A stretch of 37,183 bases of DNA from an uncultured Alphaproteobacteria bacterium (GCA_944390905.1 CALXRR010000015.1:1-37183); one strand, 5' to 3'; positions 24,137 through 33,957 are shown, counted from the first letter of the stretch. The notes: generated by a model from the sequence alone, not told the origin. Program-made: numbers and translations.

Positions 24137-24160
24137 AGAGAGGAAGATTATTCTTCCTCT
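24137..24160 (-). terminator. intrinsic terminator overlapping the hydrolase stop codon
   Basis: On the minus strand GAGGAAGA (codons for the last Glu residues) pairs with TCTTCCTC beyond the stop, and TCTCTTTTTT follows. The left arm is coding sequence. Confidence 0.75.
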
Positions 24161-24957
24161 TCATCGTCCATAAAATTATCTTCAGAATCGAATTCATCAT
24201 CAAGCTCAGAATCCATTTCCATATCGGTATCTTGATTTTCAAGGAGTAATCTGTCTTGATTGTCGGCCTCTAACTCTGATTTTTTGCGGCGGCCGCGGCG
24301 CTTCTTGGGTTGGCTCTTTTGCTGAACCGAATTGATGATATAGTTGCCGCAAATCTTGTATAAATCAACCAGATGATTGTTATACATGTGGTCGCCTTCT
24401 TCTATCAAGGCAAAGTCTACAGCAACGTTGCGTTGAGTATTCAGACGACGTGCCATGGTGGCAACGCTTGATGGGGTAACAATCTCATCTTTGCCGCCTT
24501 GGATAATCAGACCTGATGTCGGGCAGGGGGCCAAAAAGGCAAAATCTTTATCATTAGCCGGAGGTGATACCGCTATAAAATTATTGATATCGGGGCGGCG
24601 CATCAACAGCTGCAAACCAATCCACGCACCAAAAGAGTAACCGGCTATCCAGCATTGACGGGCTTCAGGGTTAACCGACTGCAACCAGTCAAGGGCGACG
24701 GTGGCGTCAGAGAGCTCTCCGGGGCCGTCTTCAAACTCGCCTTGAGAGCGGCCGACGCTGCGAAAGTTAAAACGCAGAACCGAAAATCCTAAATTTTGAA
24801 AACAACTGAACAAGGTGTAAACAACCTTATTGTTCATGGTGCCGCCGTATTGCGGGTGGGGGTGCAGAATAAGGGCTATCGGGGCTCCGGGTTTGTCGCT
24901 TTGGTGGTAGCGGCCTTCTAAGCGGCCAGCGTGTCCGTTAAATAAAACTTCACTCAT
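24148..24957 (-). CDS. alpha/beta hydrolase with acidic C-terminal tail
   Basis: 269 residues. Residues ~1-210 are an alpha/beta hydrolase of the COG2945 type, with LILHPHPQYGGTMNNKVV, FNFRSVGRSQGEF, the nucleophile elbow AGYSFGAW, GGKDEIVTP (acid) and EEGDHMY (His). The substrate is unknown. After a basic stretch (KKRRGRRKK) the last ~45 residues are strongly acidic, ending DDEEEE. Such a charged, disordered tail is not usual in the family and may mediate binding. It is upstream of bioG on the same strand, separated by a terminator. Confidence 0.85.
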   Translation of the reverse strand: MSEVLFNGHAGRLEGRYHQSDKPGAPIALILHPHPQYGGTMNNKVVYTLFSCFQNLGFSVLRFNFRSVGRSQGEFEDGPGELSDATVALDWLQSVNPEARQCWIAGYSFGAWIGLQLLMRRPDINNFIAVSPPANDKDFAFLAPCPTSGLIIQGGKDEIVTPSSVATMARRLNTQRNVAVDFALIEEGDHMYNNHLVDLYKICGNYIINSVQQKSQPKKRRGRRKKSELEADNQDRLLLENQDTDMEMDSELDDEFDSEDNFMDDEEEE

Positions 24958-25070
24958 TATGTTTTTCTCGTTATTTTTTAATATTAATTTAGTAACAATT
25001 GGATATATATTACTTAAACAATATTATATAATTTATTAATTTTTCATAATTAAAAGGAACATAGCACAAA

Positions 25071-25760
25071 ATGAAAACAAATTTCAAGATGATTCAGCAG
25101 GATTTGGAAGCTGTCGTTAAAAGAGACCCGGCAACAAGGAATAAGTTGGAGGCAGCGGTATGCTCGTCTGGCTTCCATGCTATTGTTTTTCATAGATTTA
25201 ATCATTGGCTATGGGAAAAAAACTTTAAGTTTAGCGCGAGGGTGTTGGCGCAGGTGGCGCGTTTTTTGACGGGAATTGAGATACATCCGGCGGCGCGAAT
25301 CGGGAAAGCTTTTTTTATTGACCACGGAATGGGCGTGGTGATTGGTGAAACTTGTGAAATCGGCGATAATGTGACTATGTATCACGATGTGACGCTGGGT
25401 GGAACAACCGTGTTTGATAAAAACGGAAAAGTAACAACCAAGAGGCATCCGACTATCGGCAACAACGTGATTATCGGTTCGGGCTCGCAGGTGTTGGGGC
25501 CGATAGTGGTCGGCGACAATGCCAAAATCGGCTCTAATGCGATTGTGACTAAAGATGTGCCGGCTAATACGACGGTAGTGGGAATGGCAGCGCATCGTGT
25601 GGCGGAGTTGAACGGACAGAGCAAGAAAAAACGCCAGCCGTTTGCGGCTTATGGTATTGTGCCGGATGCTAAAGATCCGCTGGAAAGCAAGCTGGAAGAA
25701 ATGAGCCGTGAAATAGCCGAGTTGCGTGCGGAAGTCAGCCGTTTGAAAGGTGAAAAATAA
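25071..25760 (+). CDS. cysE: serine O-acetyltransferase
   Basis: 229 residues. It acetylates serine with acetyl-CoA, the first step of cysteine synthesis. The left-handed beta-helix hexapeptide repeats run from about 68 to 170 (IHPAARIGKAFFIDHGMGVV, TMYHDVTLGGTT with the catalytic DH and H residues, IGNNVIIGSGSQVLG). The C-terminal end is a coiled coil (LEEMSREIAELRAEVSRLK), as in EpsC-type short CysE enzymes. AAGGA lies 12 nt from the ATG, rather far. The stop overlaps the mnmA start (TAATG), so the two genes are coupled; MnmA uses sulphur derived from cysteine. Confidence 0.95.
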   Translation: MKTNFKMIQQDLEAVVKRDPATRNKLEAAVCSSGFHAIVFHRFNHWLWEKNFKFSARVLAQVARFLTGIEIHPAARIGKAFFIDHGMGVVIGETCEIGDNVTMYHDVTLGGTTVFDKNGKVTTKRHPTIGNNVIIGSGSQVLGPIVVGDNAKIGSNAIVTKDVPANTTVVGMAAHRVAELNGQSKKKRQPFAAYGIVPDAKDPLESKLEEMSREIAELRAEVSRLKGEK

Positions 25761-26809
25761 TGGCAGAGCAAAAAATAGCCGCGGTGGCAATGTCCGGCGG
25801 AGTGGATAGTACGGCGGCGGCGATATTGTTGCAACAACAAGGCTACAAGGTAATCGGTTTGACGATGGAGCTCTTAAAGCCGCCTTATATGCCGCAGGTA
25901 GAATCTATTCGTGATGCCGGTAAAGTGGCGGCCAAGCTTGGTATTGAGCACCATTATTTGGATTATCGGGAGTTGTTTGCCGACAAAGTGGTAGATTATT
26001 TTACCGAAAGTTATGTAAAAGGTTTGACACCGTCGCCGTGTATTATGTGTAATCGTTTTGTGAAGCTGGGAGCTTTGGCGGATAAAGCTCGTGAGCTGGG
26101 TGCCGAAGTGTTGGTAACGGGGCATTATGCCGAGGTAAGGCAGACTCCTCACGGAGCGGAGTTGCACCGTGCCAAAGATTTGGTACGTGACCAAAGCTAT
26201 TTTTTGCTGGGAATTGAAAAGCGCAATTTGGAGATGCTTAGGTGTCCTCTGGCTGAGATGTCTAAAGATGAAACGCGTGATTTGTTAAAAGCCGCCGATA
26301 TTGAAATTTATCAGAAGGCGGATAGTCAGGATATTTGTTTTGTCAGTAACGGAAAATATGTTGAGCTGATACAAAAGCTCAGGCCGGATTATGCCTTGAA
26401 AAAAGGGGATATTGTGACATCAGATGGAAAAGTGCTCGGCCAGCATAACGGTATTATTAATTATACGGTCGGGCAGCGGAGAGGTTTGGGAATCGGCGGC
26501 GGTCCGATATGGTATGTGTTGCGAATCGATGCCGTGAAAAATCAGGTAATAGTCGGTAGCCATGATGAGCTCAAACAGACCAAAGTGAGAATCGGTGATG
26601 TCAACTGGTTGGGCGAGGATAAGCCAGAAGAGCTGGATTTGGAGGTAAAACTACGCTCAAGGCAGAATCTGGTGGCGGCAAGAGTCCGCTTTTTGCCGGA
26701 TAATGAGGCAGAGGTGACGTTGCTAGGAGATTTTTATGGAGTGGCCGCGGGACAGGGATGTTGTTTTTACCAAGGGACGAGAGTGCTTGGCGGCGGTATG
26801 ATTTTGTAA
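25760..26809 (+). CDS. mnmA: tRNA-uridine 2-thiolase
   Basis: 349 residues. It forms 2-thiouridine at U34 of Lys, Glu and Gln tRNAs with ATP and persulphide sulphur. Visible marks are the PP-loop AMSGGVDSTAAAILL at the N-terminus, the first catalytic Cys in TPSPCIMCNRFVK, the second in DSQDICFVSNGKY and the tRNA-binding HNGIINYTVGQRRGLGI. The length is normal. Overlap with cysE suggests a sulphur-linked operon. Confidence 0.96.
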   Translation: MAEQKIAAVAMSGGVDSTAAAILLQQQGYKVIGLTMELLKPPYMPQVESIRDAGKVAAKLGIEHHYLDYRELFADKVVDYFTESYVKGLTPSPCIMCNRFVKLGALADKARELGAEVLVTGHYAEVRQTPHGAELHRAKDLVRDQSYFLLGIEKRNLEMLRCPLAEMSKDETRDLLKAADIEIYQKADSQDICFVSNGKYVELIQKLRPDYALKKGDIVTSDGKVLGQHNGIINYTVGQRRGLGIGGGPIWYVLRIDAVKNQVIVGSHDELKQTKVRIGDVNWLGEDKPEELDLEVKLRSRQNLVAARVRFLPDNEAEVTLLGDFYGVAAGQGCCFYQGTRVLGGGMIL

Positions 26810-26878
26810 CCGAAATGTAACTGGATTTTAGGTGCATTTTGTGCTATGATAATATAAAAGCTGATAAGGAGAAAAACG

Positions 26879-27439
26879 ATGCGGCTGACGTGGTATATAA
26901 CGGCACTGATTTTGGGAATGAGCATTGGCGCAAGTGCGGCTTATGCTTTGCCTGCTAACCCGTGGCAGGCTCAAGCCAAAGCCAATCAAAATACAGTGAA
27001 TGTTGATTATGAGGCAAAGGCTACCGGCGGGGTGTTGCCGGTTGACCCTTGGGCTCGAGCCAGACAGACTGACAGTGAGAGCTCTTGGATTGGAAGTGGT
27101 AATCACGGCAAGTTGAAGTATACCGGAGAGGCGACGACTTATACCGAGGCCAAAGGGCAAGAGATGATTGCGCCGGCGGCTAATATTCATAATACTTTGG
27201 TGATGACGGATCATTTGCGGCGGATGGGATACCAAATTCCGCAGAGCTTAGATGATAAAATCCGTAATGCGCCGGAGAATTATGGCAAGTTACTGCGCTC
27301 TAGTTATGACAAAGTTTATACGCAGACCGACCCGTTGAGCGAAGGTTTTACCGGTATTATGAGCAGGGTAGAAGACGGTACCGGTTTTGATATGGAGAAT
27401 TTGCTGTTTAACAGTGTGCGCTTGTTGTCTAATGAATAG
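26879..27439 (+). CDS. unknown secreted protein with signal peptide
   Basis: 186 residues. MRLTWYITALILGMSIGASA is a Sec signal peptide, cut near AYA-L. AAGGAG lies 8 nt before the ATG. The mature part starts with two proline-tryptophan units (ALPANPWQAQAK and VLPVDPWARARQ), then a region with a predicted helix TDHLRRMGYQIPQSLDDKIR. I do not recognise the family. The repeated N/DPW unit might be a binding motif. The gene is separate from mnmA by ~70 nt and from the next gene by 141 nt. Confidence 0.72.
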   Translation: MRLTWYITALILGMSIGASAAYALPANPWQAQAKANQNTVNVDYEAKATGGVLPVDPWARARQTDSESSWIGSGNHGKLKYTGEATTYTEAKGQEMIAPAANIHNTLVMTDHLRRMGYQIPQSLDDKIRNAPENYGKLLRSSYDKVYTQTDPLSEGFTGIMSRVEDGTGFDMENLLFNSVRLLSNE

Positions 27440-27580
27440 AAAATAAGTTTGTTTTTTTATAACTAAAGAGCATGGAGCATTGGTTGTTTTGTGCTTTTTT
27501 TTGGTTGATTTTTACGGCAATGCATGTTATTATATTTTTAATATCGCTAAATAAGAATGACGGAATTGTGAGGATTGAAG

Positions 27581-29215
27581 ATGGCAGAATTGAGTGTCAT
27601 TAATAGGAATGATTTGTTTTTTGTTAAAAATGCGGATCCGGAGGTTATGCGCGGAATGCAACAGTTGAATGAGGCTTACCCGTCAGTACTTATGACCGAT
27701 GAGGAGAGATTGCGTTTTAACGAGACCGCAGTACCGGCTTTTCGGGAAGCATTGCGCGGGGTGAATAACAGAACCTTGGCGGTGTATGCCGGTGGTGCGG
27801 AAATGACAGTAGGGTTTGGAAATGATTATGAACAGCGGGGTATCTCTGCACGTGGGCTTATTCAGGAAGAAATTCAACGTAGAATCGGTGAAATGCGGAA
27901 TGGTAATGCTCAATATATGGATCAGGATGCGGAAAGTCTGATTTATTTTGCCGGAGAGGCGCAAACCAATAATTATTTTCAGGAAAGGCATAATTCTAAT
28001 TTGGAAAGAAATGAGTTTGTTGATGCGGTGCGGAATGGGCAGGCTGATTTTAGAGATTGGGAAGTGCACTATGAACGAGACCGAGCAAGATTGTCGCCTG
28101 AACAGGAGCAGGCGTTGAATAGGTTGCGAGAGTTTCAGCAGGGACGAGAGCAATATTCGCAGGGGCAAGAAACAGCGAGTAATGCAACGGCAGAAAGGGA
28201 AAACATTGAACAAAGTTTGGAAAATGGAAGAGAAAATATACAGGCTTGGAATGAGTCTTTAATTCCGGAAAGAGAAAGTTTGCAGCAGGAGAGAATTTTA
28301 ACCGCAGAAGATTTTAAATGGAGAGAGGACGCCTTATCAAAGATGGATGTCAGAAGTGCTGAGTATCGGCGAGCCAGAGCGCAATTGGATGCGTTGTATG
28401 AAAATGCAGGGTGGAAAAAAGTTGAACAACGTTTGGCTACTGAAAATGGAAAATATTTTTTTAGTGATTGGTATAATCCCAAAGAAGAAACAGAAGATGT
28501 TGCTAGGAATCGTTTTTTGCAGCGACATAGCGAGGAAATTGTGAATCAAGCTCCATCATTAACAGATAGGCAAAACTATGTGCGGGAGGCTCTTAGCGAT
28601 AGGTTTTCGGCTCAGTTTTTCGGAAACAACAGCGGAGAAGCTCTTCAGCGGGCTTTAGCGGAACGACGGCAAAGAAGAACGATTGTGGGACAGCGGTTAA
28701 GTATTGAAGCCAGAGAGAGAGCAGCTAGGGTTTCTACGGCGCAAGTAAAACCGACTTTAGGGCAAAAAGTTGGAGCCGTAATCGGACGGGGAATTGACGG
28801 TACAATTCAAAAATTCGGTAAAGCGGCGGTTCTTGCAGGTAAAACAGTTGTTTTTGCGGCGTCGGTTCCTTATAAGGTTTTGAAGATGGGATATAAGTTA
28901 GGCAAAAAAGTATTATCCGCAATGGCGAGCGGACAAGGACATAATTCAGTACAGAATAGTGCACAGTCAGATGCAGAAAGAGTTGCGTCAGTTGCCGATA
29001 ATCTGTGTAACAGCGAGGTTCAGCAGGAAAGACCAAAGAAAAGAAAGAAAATGGCTAATCATTTGTGGAATTTGATGAACGGAAGGAATGCTAATTTGGA
29101 GTATCGCGGAATTAAGTCAGAGGAAATGACGCCGGAAATGCGTGAACGTGCCAGAAATATGAATATTGATTCTCATTGGGCGGAAATGGTTCGGAATCGG
29201 AGAGGCGGAAGATAA
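27581..29215 (+). CDS. unknown large, charged helical protein
   Basis: 544 residues from ATG 27581 (GAGG 8 nt upstream). No signal peptide. The sequence is mostly charged helix, rich in Glu, Arg and Gln, with coiled-coil-like parts (about 175-240 and 375-395). One hydrophobic-amphipathic stretch lies at about 405-455 (GKAAVLAGKTVVFAASVP followed by YKVLKMGYKLGKK) with many Gly and Lys. A basic KKRKK segment follows near 495. It has no recognised domain. AT content is higher than in its neighbours. A membrane-interacting or secreted effector-like role is only a guess. Confidence 0.7.
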   Translation: MAELSVINRNDLFFVKNADPEVMRGMQQLNEAYPSVLMTDEERLRFNETAVPAFREALRGVNNRTLAVYAGGAEMTVGFGNDYEQRGISARGLIQEEIQRRIGEMRNGNAQYMDQDAESLIYFAGEAQTNNYFQERHNSNLERNEFVDAVRNGQADFRDWEVHYERDRARLSPEQEQALNRLREFQQGREQYSQGQETASNATAERENIEQSLENGRENIQAWNESLIPERESLQQERILTAEDFKWREDALSKMDVRSAEYRRARAQLDALYENAGWKKVEQRLATENGKYFFSDWYNPKEETEDVARNRFLQRHSEEIVNQAPSLTDRQNYVREALSDRFSAQFFGNNSGEALQRALAERRQRRTIVGQRLSIEARERAARVSTAQVKPTLGQKVGAVIGRGIDGTIQKFGKAAVLAGKTVVFAASVPYKVLKMGYKLGKKVLSAMASGQGHNSVQNSAQSDAERVASVADNLCNSEVQQERPKKRKKMANHLWNLMNGRNANLEYRGIKSEEMTPEMRERARNMNIDSHWAEMVRNRRGGR

Positions 29216-29248
29216 AAATAATTGACTTTGAATGATGCTTTGGTGTTT

Positions 29249-29277
29249 AATCCCCGTCAGGAATAATGACGGGGATT
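29249..29277 (+). promoter_or_regulatory. perfect 11-bp hairpin covering the trmJ ribosome-binding site
   Basis: AATCCCCGTCA (29249-29259) pairs with TGACGGGGATT (29267-29277). The GGGGA used as ribosome-binding site for ATG 29284 lies in the right arm. No T-run follows, so it is more likely a translational control hairpin than a terminator. Confidence 0.6.
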
Positions 29278-29283
29278 AAGTTT

Positions 29284-30009
29284 ATGCAAAAACCGGTGAT
29301 AATTTTGGTTAATCCGCAGATGGCGGAAAATGTGGGAATGGCCGCACGCGCCATGATGAACTGTGGCTTGTATGAAATGCGGCTGGTCAGCCCGAGAGAA
29401 AACCATGTCGGCGATAAGGCGGTGGCGGCATCTTCGGGGGCGGAAAAGATTTTGTTTGAGGCGAAGGTGTTTCAATCCACGCGTGATGCCGTGGCGGATT
29501 TAGGAATCGTGTATGCAACAACGGCCAGACGCCGCAATATGATTAAAACCGTAGAGACTGCCGACGCAGCAACTGCAGAGATGCTCACTAAAGCCCAAGC
29601 CGGTATTAAATGCGGAATTTTGTTTGGGCCGGAGCGTACCGGTCTGCATAATGATGATGTGGGAATAGCTGATAAAATTATTGAAATTCCGCTTAATCCG
29701 GAGCATTGCTCGCTCAACTTGTCGCAGGCGGTGTTGTTGGTTGGTTATGAATGGTACAAAAAGCAGATTGATGTGCCGGAAGTGCAGTTGGTTACTAACG
29801 GAGGAGAGGTGGCCGACAAAGAAAAAGTGATGCGCTTCTTTGACTTTTGGGAGCAAAAGCTTGATAAGTGTAAGCCTTTTCAAGATGAAGAAAAACGTCC
29901 AAGAATGTTGATTAATCTGCATAATATATTTTTACGCAGCGAGATTACCGAGCCGGAGCTCAATACCTTATACGGCATAATCAATTATTTGAGCAGCAAG
30001 GAAAACTGA
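29284..30009 (+). CDS. trmJ: TrmJ-like tRNA (Nm32) 2'-O-methyltransferase, SpoU family
   Basis: 241 residues from ATG 29284; ATG 29266 adds six residues but starts inside the hairpin. SPOUT marks are ILVNPQMAENVGMAARAMMN (motif 1), GILFGPERTGLHNDDV (motif 2) and IPLNPEHCSLNLSQAVLLV (motif 3, SAM knot). TrmJ methylates the ribose of position 32 in tRNAs. The C-terminal region (about 160-241) is the extra domain typical of TrmJ. Other TrmH-family targets cannot be excluded. The stop is TGA. Confidence 0.88.
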   Translation: MQKPVIILVNPQMAENVGMAARAMMNCGLYEMRLVSPRENHVGDKAVAASSGAEKILFEAKVFQSTRDAVADLGIVYATTARRRNMIKTVETADAATAEMLTKAQAGIKCGILFGPERTGLHNDDVGIADKIIEIPLNPEHCSLNLSQAVLLVGYEWYKKQIDVPEVQLVTNGGEVADKEKVMRFFDFWEQKLDKCKPFQDEEKRPRMLINLHNIFLRSEITEPELNTLYGIINYLSSKEN

Positions 30010-30108
30010 TTTAAGCCAAAATCGGTCAAAATCGGCGAAGTTTTAACTAATTGTTGAGAAAGCGGACTCTATAATCAGGGCGAATCAATTATTATAAGGA
30101 GAAAAAAT

Positions 30109-31452
30109 ATGCACGCTGAAGGTTTGGCCTCACAGGTGATATTCGGATGGGATCCGATGTGGGTGTCATCTGCAGTCTTGATTATAAGCTATATTATCTT
30201 GTTTACCGAAAAAATGAACCGTGCGGTGGTTGCCTTGCTGGGTGCCGCGGCGATGATTTTGACCGGTGTTCTGTCGCACTCGACCGCGATTAAAGGGATT
30301 GACTTTAACACATTGTCGCTCTTAATCGGAATGATGATTATTGTCGGTATTGCCGAAAAGTCAGGAATGTTCCAATTTGTGGCGGTGTGGGCAGCCAAAA
30401 AGGTGAAGGCTAACCCGCGAGGTTTGATGGTGGTATTAGCCTCGGTAACGGCTCTGTTTTCGGCCTTGTTGGACAATGTGACAACCGTGTTGTTGATTGC
30501 GCCGGTGACTTTCCAGATTACCAAGCGGTTGAAGGTTAATCCGTATCCGTATTTGGTAATGGAGATTTTTGCCTCAAATATCGGTGGCACGGCGACCTTA
30601 ATCGGTGATCCTCCTAACATTTTAATCGGGTCGGCGTTGAATTTGTCGTTTATGGATTTTGTGTATGAGCTGACGCCGATTGTGATTATGACAATGATTG
30701 TGCTGATTTTGGCCTTTGACTTGGTATATGGGCGCAAATTGGTAACAACTACGGCCAGTCGTAATGCCGTGCTGAAGATGAATGAATTTGAGTCAATTAC
30801 CGATACTAAGCTGTTGTTTAAGTCTTTGACGATTTTGTTATTGGTGATTGCCGGATTTATGGTGGCTGAACACTTCCACATTTCAAACGGAACGGTGGCA
30901 ATGCTCGGTGCTGCAGTCCTGATGCTGATTTATACCTTGGGTGATACGCATGATAAGCGCGACCACAAGGTTGAAGAAGCGTTTAATTTGGTGGACTGGA
31001 CAACCATATTCTTTTTTGCCGGATTGTTTGCCATTGTATATGGTTTGGAAGAATCCGGAGTGCTGGCGGTGATGGGTCACAAGTTTGTGGAGATGACCGA
31101 TGGTAGTATTGAGAAAGCTACGATGTTAGTCGTATGGATTTCGGCTATCGTATCAACCGCGATTGACAATATTCCGTTTGTGGCGACGATGATTCCGATG
31201 ATTAAAACCATGGAAGCCAGTATGGGCGGACGTGAGGCGATGATGCCGGTATGGTGGGCGCTCTCACTTGGTGCTTGTTATGGTGGAAACGGTTCTTTGA
31301 TTGCCGCTTCGGCTAATGTGATTGTGGCCGGTATGGCTCAACGCGCCGGACATCCTATCCACTTTATGCGCTTTTTGTTGTGGTCGCTGCCGGTGATGCT
31401 GGTCAGTGTGGCAATGGCTGCTCTGTACTTGCATGTGATTCACTTTATGTAA
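30109..31452 (+). CDS. ArsB/NhaD-family cation/anion antiporter, paralogue 2
   Basis: 447 residues with the same membrane layout and motifs as the gene at 17638: LLDNVTTVLLIAPVT, EIFASNIGGTATLIGDPPNI, IDNIPFVATMIPMI and GACYGGNGSLIAASANVI. The two differ mainly in loops and at the N-terminus. AAGGAG lies 6 nt from ATG 30109. A TATAAT (30070-30075) is present without a clear -35. Having two close NhaD paralogues 11 kb apart, each with its own terminator, points to a duplication with separate regulation. The ion transported is not shown. Confidence 0.88.
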   Translation: MHAEGLASQVIFGWDPMWVSSAVLIISYIILFTEKMNRAVVALLGAAAMILTGVLSHSTAIKGIDFNTLSLLIGMMIIVGIAEKSGMFQFVAVWAAKKVKANPRGLMVVLASVTALFSALLDNVTTVLLIAPVTFQITKRLKVNPYPYLVMEIFASNIGGTATLIGDPPNILIGSALNLSFMDFVYELTPIVIMTMIVLILAFDLVYGRKLVTTTASRNAVLKMNEFESITDTKLLFKSLTILLLVIAGFMVAEHFHISNGTVAMLGAAVLMLIYTLGDTHDKRDHKVEEAFNLVDWTTIFFFAGLFAIVYGLEESGVLAVMGHKFVEMTDGSIEKATMLVVWISAIVSTAIDNIPFVATMIPMIKTMEASMGGREAMMPVWWALSLGACYGGNGSLIAASANVIVAGMAQRAGHPIHFMRFLLWSLPVMLVSVAMAALYLHVIHFM

Positions 31453-31474
31453 GCTCATAAAGCTGATTGGTTGC

Positions 31475-31504
31475 AAGGGGCGGTTTTGGTATCGCCCCTT
31501 TTTT
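31475..31504 (+). terminator. intrinsic terminator of NhaD paralogue 2
   Basis: AAGGGGCG with CGCCCCTT, followed by T4 within a run of T's. Confidence 0.88.
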
Positions 31505-31570
31505 ATTGGGGATTATATGGCTTGAGGGTAGTGACAAAGGGATTTTTTTTGGTTTTAATAGAGATTCTTG

Positions 31571-31598
31571 TTGACAGAGCGAAAAAGTTATGTATATT
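31571..31598 (+). promoter_or_regulatory. sigma-70 promoter of rplU
   Basis: TTGACA (31571-31576), 16 nt, TATATT (31593-31598). The predicted start is ~40 nt before the rplU ATG. Confidence 0.75.
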
Positions 31599-31645
31599 GC
31601 AAACAAAAGATTTATGTTTAATCAAAAAAATTGGATGGTTAAAAA

Positions 31646-31948
31646 ATGTACGCAGTAATTAAAACAGGCGGAAAACAATACAAAGTAACAACAGGTGATG
31701 TTGTTAAAATTGAAAAAATCGCCGGTGAAGAAGGTAATGAAGTTATTTTTAACGAAGTTCTGGCTTTGGATGATGTTATCGGAACCCCGTTGGTTAATGG
31801 TGCCAGCGTTAAGGCTAAGGTCTTGAAACAGGCTAAAGATGCCAAAGTTATCATCTTTAAGAAAAAGAGAAGACAGAATTATCGTCGTAAAAACGGCCAC
31901 AGACAGCAGATTACGCTGGTTAAAATTACCGATATTTGTGGCAAGTAA
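31646..31948 (+). CDS. rplU: 50S ribosomal protein L21
   Basis: 100 residues. MYAVIKTGGKQYKV and the C-terminal KKKRRQNYRRKNGHRQQITLVKI are diagnostic. It binds 23S rRNA in the large subunit. GGATGG lies upstream of ATG 31646. It is the first gene of rplU-rpmA, the usual order, with rpmA 25 nt downstream. Confidence 0.97.
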   Translation: MYAVIKTGGKQYKVTTGDVVKIEKIAGEEGNEVIFNEVLALDDVIGTPLVNGASVKAKVLKQAKDAKVIIFKKKRRQNYRRKNGHRQQITLVKITDICGK

Positions 31949-31973
31949 TATAGGTTGTTGAGGAGATTTAGTT

Positions 31974-32237
31974 ATGGCACATAAGAAATCAGGCGGTAGC
32001 TCTAATAACGGACGCGACTCTATCGGACGTCGTTTGGGCTTGAAAAAATCCGGCGGTCAGGCTGTTATCCCTGGAAACATCATCATTCGTCAACGTGGTA
32101 CTCAGTATCATCCGGGTGAAAATGTTGCTATGGGTAAAGATCATACCATTTTTGCAGTAGCTGAAGGTAAAGTTCAGTTCAGCAAAAAAGCCGGTGACAA
32201 AACTGTTGTTTCCGTTGTCGCTGATTCTGAGAATTAA
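31974..32237 (+). CDS. rpmA: 50S ribosomal protein L27
   Basis: 87 residues. [20 protein letters not shown] with the glycine-rich N-terminus that reaches the peptidyl transferase centre, and [27 protein letters not shown] lies before the ATG. It is followed by a hairpin before obgE. Confidence 0.97.
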   Translation: MAHKKSGGSSNNGRDSIGRRLGLKKSGGQAVIPGNIIIRQRGTQYHPGENVAMGKDHTIFAVAEGKVQFSKKAGDKTVVSVVADSEN

Positions 32238-32255
32238 TCAGGCAGGGCAGAAAGT

Positions 32256-32290
32256 TTTTGGCGGAGGGGGTTATATGCCCCCTTTTGCCG
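32256..32290 (+). terminator. terminator or attenuator between rpmA and obgE
   Basis: GAGGGGG ttatatg CCCCCTTTT, with GGC/GCC extending the stem. The T-run is short, so it may only partly reduce transcription of obgE. Confidence 0.65.
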
Positions 32291-32304
32291 TCTTAAATTA
32301 GTGA

Positions 32305-33375
<1,071 letters not shown>

Positions 33376-33384
33376 GGAGAAAAT

Positions 33385-33759
33385 GTGGTGGTAAAAGAAC
33401 TTGCTCAAAAAATAGATGCAACCCCTGATGATGAAAAAATTTTGGCCATTGTTACCAAGACTCTGGATGATAATAAGGCTGAGGATTTGGTGGTGATGGA
33501 TTTGAAGGGTAAGACCTCGATTGCCAGTTTTATGGTGGTGGCCAGCGGTACTTCTCAACGCCATGTAGCGTCTTTGGCTGAAAAAGTGCAAGAAAACTTG
33601 AAAGCTGCCGGTTATAAGTCAGTATCTGAAGGTGCAGAAAAGGCAGATTGGGTTTTGATTGATGCCTTTGATGTGATTGTGCATATTTTTAAGCCGGAAG
33701 TGCGCGAGTTCTATAATATTGAAAAAATGTGGAGCGCAGTGGCTGAAATCCGCAAATAA
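33385..33759 (+). CDS. rsfS: ribosome silencing factor RsfS
   Basis: 124 residues. It binds L14 and blocks joining of ribosomal subunits in starvation. DLVVMDLKGKTSIASFMVV, GTSQRHVASLA, ADWVLIDAFDVIVHIF and REFYNIEKMW are the family motifs. The start is GTG 33385 or GTG 33388 after AAGGAG (33374-33379); an ATG in another frame at 33383 opens a three-codon frame MWW-stop overlapping this start. In most relatives rlmH follows directly; here gene C and one other gene lie between. Confidence 0.93.
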   Translation: MVVKELAQKIDATPDDEKILAIVTKTLDDNKAEDLVVMDLKGKTSIASFMVVASGTSQRHVASLAEKVQENLKAAGYKSVSEGAEKADWVLIDAFDVIVHIFKPEVREFYNIEKMWSAVAEIRK

Positions 33760-33775
33760 TTTAAACAAGCTGTGC

Positions 33776-33957
33776 AAACGGGCGCCGTTTGAGCGGAGAG
33801 CCTCCGCGGGCATCAGTCACCGGTAGCTTGTGTGGAGTTTTAACAAGTCGCGACCACGATGCTCGTGCAAGCTGTGCCAGCTTGACCCCCTAACCTAGCT
33901 GTGGCTTGCTCTGTGCCCAAGAAGGCGCGATGCTTGGATTGTGCCCCTTTCTCATTC
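33776..33957. repeat. mosaic palindromic repeats between rsfS and gene C
   Basis: AGCCTCCGCGGGCATCAGTCACCGGTAGCTTGTG, CGACCACGATGCTCGTGCAAGCTGTGCCAGCTTG, ACCTAGCTGTGGCTTG, GGCGCGATGCTTGG and CTAGAAAGC, in an order different from the other islands. The GLDPGI palindrome is missing here. Confidence 0.78.

Noticed and set aside
31471-31662. Small open frame after NhaD paralogue 2
   Set aside because: It runs through the terminator and the rplU promoter and resembles no protein.
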